A stretch of 64,000 bases of DNA, from NCBI RefSeq assembly GCF_049933045.1, contig NZ_CP187926.1, positions 372,001-436,000 on the forward strand, written 5' to 3'. The notes beneath the pieces are model-generated. The model was not told where the DNA came from and searched no databases. It saw only the letters and a program-made list of their open reading frames with translations. How positions within the stretch are numbered: the stretch's first letter is position 1; every line of letters begins with the position of its first letter. Positions 45,871-55,369 of this stretch are shown in pieces. A program made the translations under genes and the position numbers. The DNA comes from Pseudocolwellia sp049933045 (GTDB taxonomy: Bacteria > Pseudomonadota > Gammaproteobacteria > Enterobacterales > Alteromonadaceae).

Positions 45871-46455
45871 TTAAGCTAAAGCTTTACCAACCAAAGCAGC
45901 TAAATGATCAGGTAGCGTGAGTTTAAGTGCTATTTCATGGGCTTGGTCAGACATTTTTCGCCACGTAAGTTGTAATATTCTAACTATTTTTTCTTCAGTA
46001 TGTTTTGCTGAAAACTCATCAAAGTAATGTTGTAAAAATACCAAACATGCAACGTCTTCTAAGGTTTGAGTATCAGGATTCGACTTTAACTTTTCTTTAC
46101 GTAATATCTTAGCTGTTGTTTCAGCATCTTCTTCTGAATAGCCGTTTTCTAACATTAAGTTTTTAGTCAGTTGCGCATGAAATTTACCTTGCTCAATACG
46201 CCATTTTAAATAACCTGCCTTACCAGCATCAAACTCGGTGCGAAGTAAATGCCATCGTTTTATATGTTGAGATCGAACAGCTATTTGTAATAACTCATTA
46301 GCTTGAGGCCAGTATTGGTTCACACATGCCGTCATGTACTGGCCGTATAATAATTCTTTAGGTTGTGGGCTGCCATCAACCAGAGTGGTATTTGGATCTT
46401 CACTATTAATAGTATCTATCGCAGAAAGAACTGAACTTAGTTGAGGGTTTGTCAT
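45871..46455 (-). CDS. DUF4202 family protein
   Basis: 194-aa soluble helical protein. Opening SAIDTINSEDPNTTLVDGSPQPKELLYGQYMTACV and the core AVRSQHIKRWHLLRTEFDAGKAGYLKWR match what I know of DUF4202. The histidine and acidic pattern (H65-x, W-x-x-x, FLQHYFDEF) resembles an HD-like helical bundle, but catalysis is not shown. Convergent with the DUF454 gene; divergent from pyrG. Confidence 0.82.
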   Translation of the reverse strand: MTNPQLSSVLSAIDTINSEDPNTTLVDGSPQPKELLYGQYMTACVNQYWPQANELLQIAVRSQHIKRWHLLRTEFDAGKAGYLKWRIEQGKFHAQLTKNLMLENGYSEEDAETTAKILRKEKLKSNPDTQTLEDVACLVFLQHYFDEFSAKHTEEKIVRILQLTWRKMSDQAHEIALKLTLPDHLAALVGKALA

Positions 46456-46686
46456 AGTAAGTACCTAAATAATTTAATAATTCATTTTAACCTATTACAA
46501 AGTGCCGCGCATGTAATATCATTTACTTTGTAATGACTTATATTTAATTGCATATAGACCATCTAATATATTGTCGTTTAATTGCAATTTAAGTATAATA
46601 CTTTCCCGTCCTGTTAGATTGATTTGTGTAACTAAACACAAGCTTCAATTTAACGCAAAATTCAGCTTATCCGACTTTGGTATCAC

Positions 46687-48324
46687 ATGACAACTAGATA
46701 TATTTTTGTAACAGGTGGCGTTGTATCGTCTCTTGGAAAAGGCATTGCTGCTGCATCTTTAGCTGCAATTCTTGAAGCCCGTGGCCTTAAGGTTACTATG
46801 CTTAAACTTGACCCTTATATTAATGTTGATCCAGGTACTATGAGTCCTATTCAGCATGGTGAAGTATTTGTTACAGAAGATGGCGCTGAAACCGATCTCG
46901 ATTTAGGTCACTACGAGCGTTTTATTCGTACCAAAATGACTAAGCGTAATAACTTTACAACAGGAAGAATTTACCAAGATATTCTTGCTCGTGAACGTAA
47001 AGGTGAATTTTTAGGCGCAACTATTCAAGTTATTCCACATATAACAAACGACATTAAACGTCGAGTTATTGAAGGTGCTGAAGGTTACGATATTGCTATG
47101 GTTGAGATTGGCGGAACAGTGGGTGATATTGAATCACAACCGTTTTTAGAAGCTATTCGTCAGCTAGGTGTTGAATTAGGTCGTGAACGCGCAATGTTCA
47201 TGCATTTAACTCTTGTTCCATATATCGCTGCTGCTGGCGAAATTAAAACTAAGCCAACACAACATTCTGTTAAAGAGTTACGTTCAATTGGTATTTTCCC
47301 TGATATCTTAGTTTGTCGTAGTGAAAAAGCTATTCCTGCGAATGAACGTGCAAAAATATCTTTATTTACTAACGTAGAATCAAAAGCTGTTGTTTCAATG
47401 CGTGATGTAGACAGCATTTATAAAGTACCTGCTTTATTAAAAGCACAAGGCATTGATGAATTAGTGGTTAAACGTTTTGGTTTAGATGTACCAGAAGCTG
47501 ATTTAAGTGAATGGGAACAAGTTCTTTATCAAGAAGCTAACCCTAAAGGTGAAGTTACTATAGGTATGGTTGGTAAATATATTGAATTACCTGACGCATA
47601 TAAATCAGTAAACGAAGCCCTTAAACATGCAGGTTTAAAAAATCAAATAACTGTTAAAATTCAATATGTAGATTCTCAAAATGTTGAGAATAAAGGTGTT
47701 GAAATTCTTAAAGATCTTGATGCTATCCTTATCCCTGGTGGTTTTGGTGAGCGCGGCGTAGAAGGTAAAATACTTACAGCAAAATATGCACGTGAGAATA
47801 AAATACCTTTCTTAGGCATTTGTTTAGGTATGCAAGTAGCCTTGATAGACTTCGCACGTAATGTTGCAGGTTTAACCGATGCTCACAGTACAGAATTTTC
47901 TTCTGATACATCATCACCTGTTGTTGGCTTGATCAACGAATGGTTAGATGAAGAAGGCCAAGTTGAGTATCGTCATGAAGACTCAGACTTAGGTGGCACT
48001 ATGAGATTAGGTTCTCAGTTATGTCATTTATTACCAGGAACTAAAGTACGTGAAGTTTATGGTAGCGACACTATCTACGAGAGACACCGTCATCGTTATG
48101 AAGTAAATAACAATTTTAGAGATCAACTAAGCAAAGCTGGTTTGGTATTTTCAGGTCTTTCTACAGACAAAACATTAGTAGAAGTTATTGAAATTCCAGA
48201 TCATCCTTGGTTTATTGCTGGGCAGTTCCATCCTGAGTTCAATTCAACTCCTCGTGATGGGCACCCATTGTTTGAAAGTTTTGTTGCCGCTTCATTTGAG
48301 CATCAGAAAAACGATCAATCATAA
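46687..48324 (+). CDS. pyrG: CTP synthase
   Basis: 545-aa enzyme converting UTP to CTP with glutamine and ATP. Synthetase domain starts TTRYIFVTGGVVSSLGKGIAAASL (2-25); the amidotransferase domain has the nucleophile motif FLGICLGMQ (cysteine near 379) and catalytic HPEF near 516. Length equals that of E. coli PyrG. Followed by eno 170 bases later, as in E. coli; a terminator between them suggests partly separate transcription. Confidence 0.98.
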   Translation: MTTRYIFVTGGVVSSLGKGIAAASLAAILEARGLKVTMLKLDPYINVDPGTMSPIQHGEVFVTEDGAETDLDLGHYERFIRTKMTKRNNFTTGRIYQDILARERKGEFLGATIQVIPHITNDIKRRVIEGAEGYDIAMVEIGGTVGDIESQPFLEAIRQLGVELGRERAMFMHLTLVPYIAAAGEIKTKPTQHSVKELRSIGIFPDILVCRSEKAIPANERAKISLFTNVESKAVVSMRDVDSIYKVPALLKAQGIDELVVKRFGLDVPEADLSEWEQVLYQEANPKGEVTIGMVGKYIELPDAYKSVNEALKHAGLKNQITVKIQYVDSQNVENKGVEILKDLDAILIPGGFGERGVEGKILTAKYARENKIPFLGICLGMQVALIDFARNVAGLTDAHSTEFSSDTSSPVVGLINEWLDEEGQVEYRHEDSDLGGTMRLGSQLCHLLPGTKVREVYGSDTIYERHRHRYEVNNNFRDQLSKAGLVFSGLSTDKTLVEVIEIPDHPWFIAGQFHPEFNSTPRDGHPLFESFVAASFEHQKNDQS

Positions 48325-48329
48325 AATAG

Positions 48330-48357
48330 AACCGTAGCCTAAAGCTGCGGTTTTTTA
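48330..48357 (+). terminator. pyrG terminator
   Basis: ACCGTAGC pairs with GCTGCGGT (one G-T pair) around CTAAA, then T6. Confidence 0.7.
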
Positions 48358-48494
48358 TTTAGGGTATTTAACATAATTGAATGTTCTAAAAAATAAATTT
48401 GTTTTAGATATAATAAACTGGAATATTGCCGTTAAATGTACTTTTTATCGCTGTAGGTACAGGTTAACGACTTTTTAATAAAATAGGATAAGAC

Positions 48495-49793
48495 ATGTCG
48501 AATATTAGTAAAATCATTGCTCGTGAAATAATGGACTCTCGTGGTAACCCAACTGTTGAAGCTGATGTTTATTTAGAATCAGGTGCTTGGGGTAGAGCTG
48601 CTGCTCCTTCTGGCGCATCTACAGGTTCACGCGAAGCATTAGAATTACGCGATGGTGATAAATCACGTTACTTAGGTAAAGGTGTTTTAAAAGCAGTTGC
48701 TGCAATAAACGATAACATTGCTCCTGCTTTAATCGGTAAAGATCCACTACAACAAGCTGAAATTGATCAAATCATGATCGATTTAGATGGCACAGAAAAC
48801 AAAGAAAAATTTGGTGCTAACGCTATTTTAGCTGTTTCTTTAGCTGTAGCTAAAGCGGCTGCTAACGCTAAAAACGTACAATTGTTTGAGCACATCGCAG
48901 ACTTAAACGGTACTCCAGGTGTTTACTCTTTACCATTACCAATGATGAACATCATCAATGGTGGTGAGCATGCTGATAACAACGTTGATATTCAAGAATT
49001 TATGGTTCAACCTGTTGGCGCTAAAAGCTTTAAAGAAGCGTTACGTATGGGCGCTGAAATCTTCCACGCACTTAAGAAAGTATTATCAGCTAAAGGCTTA
49101 AATACTGCTGTTGGTGATGAAGGTGGTTTTGCACCAGATTTAGCATCAAATGCTGATGCTTTAGCAGTAATCAAAGAAGCTGTTTCTGCTGCAGGTTACG
49201 TATTAGGTAAAGACGTAACATTAGCAATGGATTGTGCTGCTTCTGAGTTTTACGACGCAGACAAAGGTATTTACGACCTTAAAGGCGAAGGCAAGCAATT
49301 TACTGCAAACGAATTTTCTGACTTCTTAGCAACGCTTTGTGAAGAATACCCAATTGTTTCAATTGAAGATGGCTTAGACGAGTCAGATTGGGATGGTTTT
49401 GCTTACCAAACTAAATTGTTAGGCGACAAAGTTCAAATCGTTGGTGATGATTTATTCGTTACAAACACTAAGATTTTAGCTCGCGGTATTGAAAACGGTA
49501 TTGGTAACTCTATCTTAATCAAATTCAACCAGATCGGTACATTAACTGAAACTTTAGCTGCTATTAAAATGGCTAAAGATGCTGGTTTTACTGCTGTTAT
49601 CTCTCATCGTTCAGGTGAAACTGAAGATGCAACTATCGCTGATTTAGCGGTTGGTACTGCTGCAGGTCAAATTAAGACAGGTTCTTTATGTCGTTCTGAC
49701 CGTGTTTCTAAGTACAACCAATTATTACGTATAGAAGAATTCTTAGGTGATAAAGCTATTTTTAATGGTTTGTCAGAAGTTAAAGGTCAGTAA
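48495..49793 (+). CDS. eno: Enolase
   Basis: 432-aa glycolytic enzyme interconverting 2-phosphoglycerate and phosphoenolpyruvate; also a degradosome component in relatives. Signatures: REIMDSRGNPTVEADV (9-24), GASTGSREALELRDGD, MMNIINGGEHADNNVDIQEFM, and ILIKFNQIGTLTETL with the catalytic lysine; metal ligands in AMDCAASEF, IEDGL and GDD. Complete, with its own terminator. Confidence 0.98.
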   Translation: MSNISKIIAREIMDSRGNPTVEADVYLESGAWGRAAAPSGASTGSREALELRDGDKSRYLGKGVLKAVAAINDNIAPALIGKDPLQQAEIDQIMIDLDGTENKEKFGANAILAVSLAVAKAAANAKNVQLFEHIADLNGTPGVYSLPLPMMNIINGGEHADNNVDIQEFMVQPVGAKSFKEALRMGAEIFHALKKVLSAKGLNTAVGDEGGFAPDLASNADALAVIKEAVSAAGYVLGKDVTLAMDCAASEFYDADKGIYDLKGEGKQFTANEFSDFLATLCEEYPIVSIEDGLDESDWDGFAYQTKLLGDKVQIVGDDLFVTNTKILARGIENGIGNSILIKFNQIGTLTETLAAIKMAKDAGFTAVISHRSGETEDATIADLAVGTAAGQIKTGSLCRSDRVSKYNQLLRIEEFLGDKAIFNGLSEVKGQ

Positions 49794-49864
49794 TTACTGA
49801 TAATAACCTAGTTTATATCTATTTAGATTAGGTTTAGTCTTTAAGACTGAGTAATTACAGATAC

Positions 49865-49893
49865 AAAAAAGCCACTTTTTAGTGGCTTTTTTT
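49865..49893 (+). terminator. eno terminator
   Basis: AAAAAAGCCACT pairs with AGTGGCTTTTTT around TTTT. Confidence 0.88.
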
Positions 49894-50086
49894 ATGTTCA
49901 TTTATTGATGTAAGATGTAATTAACCTGAGCTCTGCTTAATATATTCTTCTCTAACAGCTACTTTTACTTGCAATAGGCTAGCTATTGACGCGAAATTTG
50001 CCTTGAAGAAAGAAAAACTATCAAGCTAGCGTATAAGTTAAATTTTATTAGTCATAATTTCTATGAATTAAAAGCATCTTAAACCG

Positions 50087-51406
50087 TATATGGACCCCAC
50101 CTGTTTAGCAACTGCTTTTACAAAAAGATTAGATGCGCACGTATATACGGTTTTTAATTGAAGAAGCTATCTTCTAACCAGTGATCTATTCGCACCCTCT
50201 GTCCTAATCGAAATAGTAGCGTTATTAACGCTGTCGGTTTAAACAGGTTTTCAGAAGGTTGGTCTTACCTATTTGTTAATGCATTTTGCTGAACTTTTTT
50301 GAAACTTTAACTTATACTGCTTGGATTTTATATTCTGTACCGTAATTGAGTAATGCCCACGCTGTGCGCACCGTTTTATTCATAAACGCAACACAGGCTC
50401 GTTTAATACCTACTCGCTTAACTAAAGCAATGAGCCATTGTTGTTTATACGTTTTGGGTTCGGATGGTAACCTGGAAATCACCGAAAGTGCACCTTGGTA
50501 GAGGATTGAACGAAGCAGTTTATCTCCCCCCATGTTTGTCTATGCCAACCATGACGACCTTACCACCACTACTATGTTGTTTTGGTGTCAAGCCAACATA
50601 AACTGAGGCATGACGACCCTTTTTGAAACTTTTACCATCACCTAAGCATGAAATTAAACCAGCAGCACCTATATAACTAACACCTTCGAGCTTCATCAAT
50701 CGCTTACATGGCTCAGATTGATTAACTAATTGCTTTAGTTGTAATGTGATTGCTTGATAATGATTTTCTGTTGTTTGATATTGCTGCCACAAAATCATGA
50801 GTAATTGTTTTATAGGTATGGGTAAATGACTAGATTCTGGAGAGATAAAATAACTAATAGATTCTCTCAATGATTTTTTACCAAAAGGAATTGTTGCTCC
50901 GTATTCAAAGCATAAAGCTCGAATATGATTTCCTAGTGACGTTGTTGCTCGGTCAAACCATTTTCGACTAGTCTGAATTGCCTGAATGTTTTGTTGCGAT
51001 AATGTTTTTACTTGGCAAAAGGTCATACCTAATTGAGCTGAGGCTACAGCAATTCCAACGGCATCATTGGCATCCATCTTTTGATTGCAGATATAAGGTT
51101 TTACTTTTTTAGGGGCCATTCCTTTAACTTCGTGACCAAAAGACTCTGCTGTTCTGGCCCAATAGTGAAAACTAGCACAACCTTCCATTGCTACTACGCA
51201 GGGTAGTGAGTTAGCGAGTAGTTCTTTAGTCTTTTGCGGCGACATGACTTTATTGAATAAGATCTCACCGTGCTTGTTTACTTTACATACTTGAATTACT
51301 TTTTTGCTAAGTCGAGTGATATTATTGTACGCTTACTCATGTATGGACTCCTTTTGTTTTAGTCGACACCAATCTATAACTGTAGAGTGGTGGAGTCCAT
51401 ACATCG
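50087..51406 (-). mobile_element. IS110-family (IS1111-like) insertion sequence, about 1320 bp, decayed
   Basis: Boundaries come from comparison with the intact repeat copy B; only a single G (50086 or 51406) is ambiguous. No target duplication beyond that base, typical of IS110. TATGGACCCCACC near the left end and GGTGGAGTCCATA near the right end are subterminal inverted repeats differing at one base. The noncoding part downstream of the transposase gene (about 225 bp) is longer than that upstream (about 66 bp), which is the IS1111-type layout. Confidence 0.8.
50312..51340 (-). pseudogene. IS110-family transposase, broken by two frameshifts
   Basis: The reconstructed protein begins MSKRTIISLDLAK, continues VIQVCKVNKHGEILFNKVMSPQK, and ends LLNYGTEYKIQAV. 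First break: one base missing at 51299-51304, giving a stop after 14 codons. Second break: an extra G in a run of six (plus-strand C6 at 50526-50531) that replaces GDKLLRS by an early stop. The DEDD catalytic acids (SLDLAK, AMEGC, MDANDA) and the Tnp_20 region (GLTPKQHSSGGK) are otherwise recognisable. Longest intact pieces: 51245-50520 and 50533-50312. Unlikely to be active. Confidence 0.88.
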
Positions 51407-51449
51407 AGTTCAGGTTAATTAGGTGAAATAGATTTTTTGAGCGCTAAAG

Positions 51450-52211
51450 CTAGTCTGTAACACTTAGGTCTTTTTGTATTTGCGCACTTAAACGATTTAA
51501 AGACGCTTTAAAGCTTTCTACTGCATGGTTGTAACCATCTTGAGTTAACGGCTGGCGAATGTCGAAGAAGGCTTTTTTACTCTCCATAGCGTTATTACGT
51601 CTGCGATGTTTTCTTTGTTGGTTTATATTTTGAGATTCGGCTTTTGCATCGGTTTTTATTTCGGCTTTTGTTTCGATAATGTAACTGCCTGAAATTACTG
51701 TTTCATTAGGCTCACCAGCAGTTTGGTTTGTCACTGTGAATTGCTCAAAGTATAAGGTTAAATGTTTATCAGCTGTTCGGCTATTGGTTGTGTTTTTATG
51801 TTCAACATACACCTTGCTTTGTTTGTTTGATAAAGATGTGATCAAATGCGTTTCAATGGCTTTTGGTAGCTTATCTCCCCAAAGGTGTTGGTTAGATATA
51901 TGTATTTGATGAGAGTCGATCTGCATCACTAATCCACCGGTGTTAAGAAAGTCAGCCATTTCTACATTATTTAGCGCAACGAAAGTATTATCTTCATTAT
52001 TTTCAATTGAAACATTACTCACAGACTGCGAATTAATAGCATTTAATGAATAATATTGCAGACCAACCTCTGTGCTTGAACAGCCTAACCCTATTAATGC
52101 TAAAGCGATAAGTGAGGCTTTATTAAAGGCGCTATGGGTAGCCTTGGGTTTCTTTGTGGTTAATTTTTTAATACTTAACATATTGAGATAAGTTTTCATC
52201 GAATATTCCAT
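51450..52211 (-). CDS. pqiC: PqiC-like lipoprotein, ABC-type transport auxiliary
   Basis: 253-aa protein whose signal LIALALIGLGCSS carries the lipobox cysteine at about residue 44, after an unusually long N-terminal stretch; an internal start is possible, but AGGAAAGG seven bases before ATG 52211 supports this one. The mature part has the fold features of the YmbA/PqiC family (LQYYSLN near 51, VYVEHK, LYFEQF). An insertion rich in Lys/Arg (QQRKHRRRNN) near 205 is odd. Last gene of the pqi operon, 13 bases after pqiB; partner of the PqiB tunnel at the outer membrane. Confidence 0.85.
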   Translation of the reverse strand: MEYSMKTYLNMLSIKKLTTKKPKATHSAFNKASLIALALIGLGCSSTEVGLQYYSLNAINSQSVSNVSIENNEDNTFVALNNVEMADFLNTGGLVMQIDSHQIHISNQHLWGDKLPKAIETHLITSLSNKQSKVYVEHKNTTNSRTADKHLTLYFEQFTVTNQTAGEPNETVISGSYIIETKAEIKTDAKAESQNINQQRKHRRRNNAMESKKAFFDIRQPLTQDGYNHAVESFKASLNRLSAQIQKDLSVTD

Positions 52212-52224
52212 TTTTATACCTTTC

Positions 52225-53868
52225 CTAATTGCCTGCTTTCGGCTGAATTTCTGTATTGTCAGAATTAAAAATTAAACGGTTAGGTTGCATGTTTAATTTC
52301 ATAATTAAAGGCGATAAGTTGTTTATGGTTTTGTCTAAGCTTTGTAATACTTCGTTAAGTTGCTGATTGGTTTTAGAACCATCAGAATAACTTTTGGTCA
52401 AACTTTCAACACCTTTTAATGTTGAGTTTATTTGTGCAATAAGTGTCTGACTTTTTGGATCATTTAATAAGGTTTCAAAGCGTTCAGAAGTCGAATCGAA
52501 TTGGTCCATTGATTCAGTGATAACACGGAGTGCTTTTGATGTACTTCTCATGATGTCATTGAAAGGTATTTTTTCAATTGATTTAGTTATATTACTGACT
52601 CTGGTCATCAATTGCTCTAATTCATCATCGGCCGTCGGAATTAATAATAAATCACCAAAGGTTTCAGGCACCTCTAGTGAGCTATCAATATATTTTAATT
52701 CGATATATTTACTGCCTAGTAACAAGTTATTATTGCTAATCGCACCATGTAAACCTGAAGTTATCCATTGATTCATGTCTCTTTGCATTTTATGTAAACC
52801 AATATCATTGTCTTGCAGGCCAAGTCGTCCAGGGTAAATTTTTATCATGATAGGTAGCAGGGTGTTTTTGTCTAATACATTACTCATTTCTGGGTAATCG
52901 ATATCAGTTCTTACCACTTCACCTATATGTAATCCTTTATACTCAACTGGAGAACCTGGTTTTAAACCACGGATAGATTGATTAAACATAAGCATGTAAT
53001 TCTGGCCAGCATAAAATAATCGCTCATTAACTTTTTGCTTGTTTGGGAATATTGAAAATTCTGCACGTTCTGTTATTGGTTCACCTTTTGTTAAATAAGC
53101 GGGAACATCAAAAGACACTCCACCACCAAGTAATGTTTCTATTGTGCCCGTATTGATTCGAATACCTTGCCCTGATAATTCAACATCAACCCCTGTCACT
53201 TCCCAAAAGCGTGTATTGGTAGTTATTAATTTATCGTAAGGAGCTTCTATAAAAACGTTGTAATACATTTTTCCTTCTTCGATATTGAGGTGTGCGTATT
53301 CAATACGTCCTGCTTGGCTGCCTCTAAACAACACTGGAGCGCCAATATCAAAAGCGTTATCGCTACTGCTGTCTAAAGTTATATGTAAACCAGGTGTACC
53401 AATAGGCGTAGAAGGCGGGTTTTCTAAACCAATAAATTCATATTTTGATTTATCGCCTTCCCCTGGTGAAAACTCTATGTAATAGCCTGATAAAATAGTT
53501 GATAAGCCTGAAACACTGCTCAAACTTACGCGGGGTTTAACTACCCAGAAATTACTGTCTTTTGTTAGTAGATCACTGGCTTTTTTATTCATCCTAGCGC
53601 TAACGATAACGCCATCTAATTTATTATTAAGCTTTATATCAACCACTTTACCTACAGTAATATTTCTGAGCTTAATTAAACTTTCTTTTGGGCTAATACC
53701 TTGAGCGTTAGAAAACTCAATAGTGATCAATGGACCTTGTTTTAACCATTGATCGATAACCATCCATGCACCAATTGTTAAGGCGATTAATGGAATAAGC
53801 CAAATAGTAGAAATTTTATTTACTGATTTAACAACAGCATCAGGTAGTTCGTTATTTTCTGGAGTCAT
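52225..53868 (-). CDS. pqiB: PqiB, MCE-domain intermembrane lipid transport protein
   Basis: 547-aa protein (E. coli PqiB 546 aa). One N-terminal helix (ISTIWLIPLIALTIGAWMVI), then three MCE domains starting near ITIEFSNAQGISPKESLIKLRNITVG, LHITLDSSSDNAFDIGAPVLFRGSQAGRIE and YMLMFNQSIRGLKPGSPVEYKGLHIGEV, then a C-terminal helical region (about 420-530) that forms the needle in the E. coli structure. I chose ATG 53868 with GAGG upstream; the frame extends to 53913 but would overlap pqiA by 62 bases. Confidence 0.92.
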   Translation of the reverse strand: MTPENNELPDAVVKSVNKISTIWLIPLIALTIGAWMVIDQWLKQGPLITIEFSNAQGISPKESLIKLRNITVGKVVDIKLNNKLDGVIVSARMNKKASDLLTKDSNFWVVKPRVSLSSVSGLSTILSGYYIEFSPGEGDKSKYEFIGLENPPSTPIGTPGLHITLDSSSDNAFDIGAPVLFRGSQAGRIEYAHLNIEEGKMYYNVFIEAPYDKLITTNTRFWEVTGVDVELSGQGIRINTGTIETLLGGGVSFDVPAYLTKGEPITERAEFSIFPNKQKVNERLFYAGQNYMLMFNQSIRGLKPGSPVEYKGLHIGEVVRTDIDYPEMSNVLDKNTLLPIMIKIYPGRLGLQDNDIGLHKMQRDMNQWITSGLHGAISNNNLLLGSKYIELKYIDSSLEVPETFGDLLLIPTADDELEQLMTRVSNITKSIEKIPFNDIMRSTSKALRVITESMDQFDSTSERFETLLNDPKSQTLIAQINSTLKGVESLTKSYSDGSKTNQQLNEVLQSLDKTINNLSPLIMKLNMQPNRLIFNSDNTEIQPKAGN

Positions 53869-54475
53869 TAGTAGCCTCAATGGGTTTAGATTGCCAAATA
53901 AGGCGGGGATCAAAAGTATTTGCCGCTAGCATTGTCATTAGTACAAAGCCTGTAAAAGCAGCGGCAGCATAGCCTGCTTCAATTTTAACAATTTCGCCCA
54001 TATTCACAAGGGCGACTAAAATGGACACAACATATATATCAACCATTGACCACTTACCAATAAACTCAGTGATATGGTATGAGCGATAAGCCATTTTTTT
54101 AGAGGAAAAGCCTGTGTAATTGGCTTGGTAACACAGCCAGGTTAACGCAAATAGTTTTCCCAAAGGGATAACTATACTTGCAAAAAATATAATCAAAGCA
54201 ACAAGGTAGGATTGATGTTCCCATAAGAGAATTACACCACCTAATATGGTGCTTTCAGTTTTACTGCCTAAAACGGTAGTGACCATCATAGGTAAAAAGT
54301 TTGCTGGAATAAAAAGTAAATACGAAGTTAACAGCAAAGACAGAGTGTGCTGAATACACTTAGGGTTTATGTTCGTTAAGTGAGCGTGACACTGATCGCA
54401 ATATGAGTTTGAAGCTGGGTTAAGTGTTAAGCAAACAGGACACTGGCAAAGCTTTTCGTTATTTGCTGTGATCAT
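53852..54475 (-). CDS. pqiA: PqiA domain protein, second half
   Basis: 207-aa inner-membrane protein with an N-terminal zinc ribbon (CQCPVC and CDQC, residues about 11-33) and four transmembrane helices. It corresponds to the C-terminal half of E. coli PqiA (417 aa), which carries two such modules in one chain. Its start overlaps the stop of the first pqiA gene by four bases (ATGA), and its end overlaps pqiB by 17. Confidence 0.88.
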   Translation of the reverse strand: MITANNEKLCQCPVCLTLNPASNSYCDQCHAHLTNINPKCIQHTLSLLLTSYLLFIPANFLPMMVTTVLGSKTESTILGGVILLWEHQSYLVALIIFFASIVIPLGKLFALTWLCYQANYTGFSSKKMAYRSYHITEFIGKWSMVDIYVVSILVALVNMGEIVKIEAGYAAAAFTGFVLMTMLAANTFDPRLIWQSKPIEATNDSRK

Positions 54476-55101
54476 GAGGTAGCTCTTCGTTCGTGATTAC
54501 TTTTTAATTGATATAAAGACCACAACTGATATTTATCAAAGTATATAAAAGTAGCTGACAAGCTAATGATAAATAATAAGTAAAAAATAAGCGCGAAACC
54601 AAATTCGATAGAGGCCATAGTTTGTACTTTTATAAAACTAACTAAAATACTAATAATAAATATTTCTGCCATATTCCAAGGTTTAAGTAATACGGTTAGT
54701 TTTAAAATAGGGTTAGTAAAAGGTAATAATCTTTTCTTTCTAAATGACCAAGAAATATAAATAATACACAGTAAAAAACACAAAGGAATAATAAAGGCTG
54801 TAAAGGCTAAGAGTGTTGAAATAAGCAGATAAGTAAGACTTTCAATATTTTGAATAGATTGTAAGAGTGTCAGTGTTTTTTCATTACCGTGAATGCTAAA
54901 AATAATGAAAGGGAAGTTTAAAGAAAAGGCTAAAAAAATGATGGCGACTACGCTGCTTACAAATAACTTTAATTGTGCATGCTGATAAAAGCGCGTTAGT
55001 ACATAACCACAGCGAGGGCACTGAGCTTTTTGCCTATGCTTTAAGGGTGGAATTAGCATAAGTAAATCACAATCGTGGCATGCAATTTTACGTTCTTTCA
55101 T
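54472..55101 (-). CDS. pqiA: PqiA domain protein, first half
   Basis: 209-aa inner-membrane protein: zinc ribbon CHDCDLLM...CPRCG (about 8-32) and four helices. Matches the N-terminal half of E. coli PqiA. First gene of the four-gene operon pqiA-pqiA-pqiB-pqiC. In E. coli pqiAB is induced by paraquat through SoxRS and under RpoS control; no such operator can be seen here. Confidence 0.88.
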   Translation of the reverse strand: MKERKIACHDCDLLMLIPPLKHRQKAQCPRCGYVLTRFYQHAQLKLFVSSVVAIIFLAFSLNFPFIIFSIHGNEKTLTLLQSIQNIESLTYLLISTLLAFTAFIIPLCFLLCIIYISWSFRKKRLLPFTNPILKLTVLLKPWNMAEIFIISILVSFIKVQTMASIEFGFALIFYLLFIISLSATFIYFDKYQLWSLYQLKSNHERRATS

Positions 55102-55369
55102 TTGAGTTTAAAGTATAGTTTTATCAGTTATTACAATATTCTAGCTTAGCTATAAATCATTTTACTTACCAGTCATTCAGCGGGTTAGTTACAATTAAAT
55201 CGTTACTAAAAATTACATTTATTCATATCTTTATGAATACTTAAGTCATTTCATTTGTTTATGTATTATCTTTACCTCTTGATTATTTAGCGACTAAGTC
55301 GATTTATCTTTTGCGATCAATGAAGTATGCTTAAATATTATCCACAAACCTTATAGCCTCTAAGTTATT

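Larger units (their letters stand above)
49923..51416. repeat. Copy C of the AACCTGAACTC-end element, interrupted by the IS110-type insertion
   Basis: Left part 49923-50086 runs from AACCTGAGCTC to CTTAAACCG and matches copy B (33770-33964) closely. The last ten bases, AGTTCAGGTT, reappear at 51407-51416 after the insertion. Rejoined, they reproduce the CTTAAACCGAGTTCAGGTT of copy B. Confidence 0.8.
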
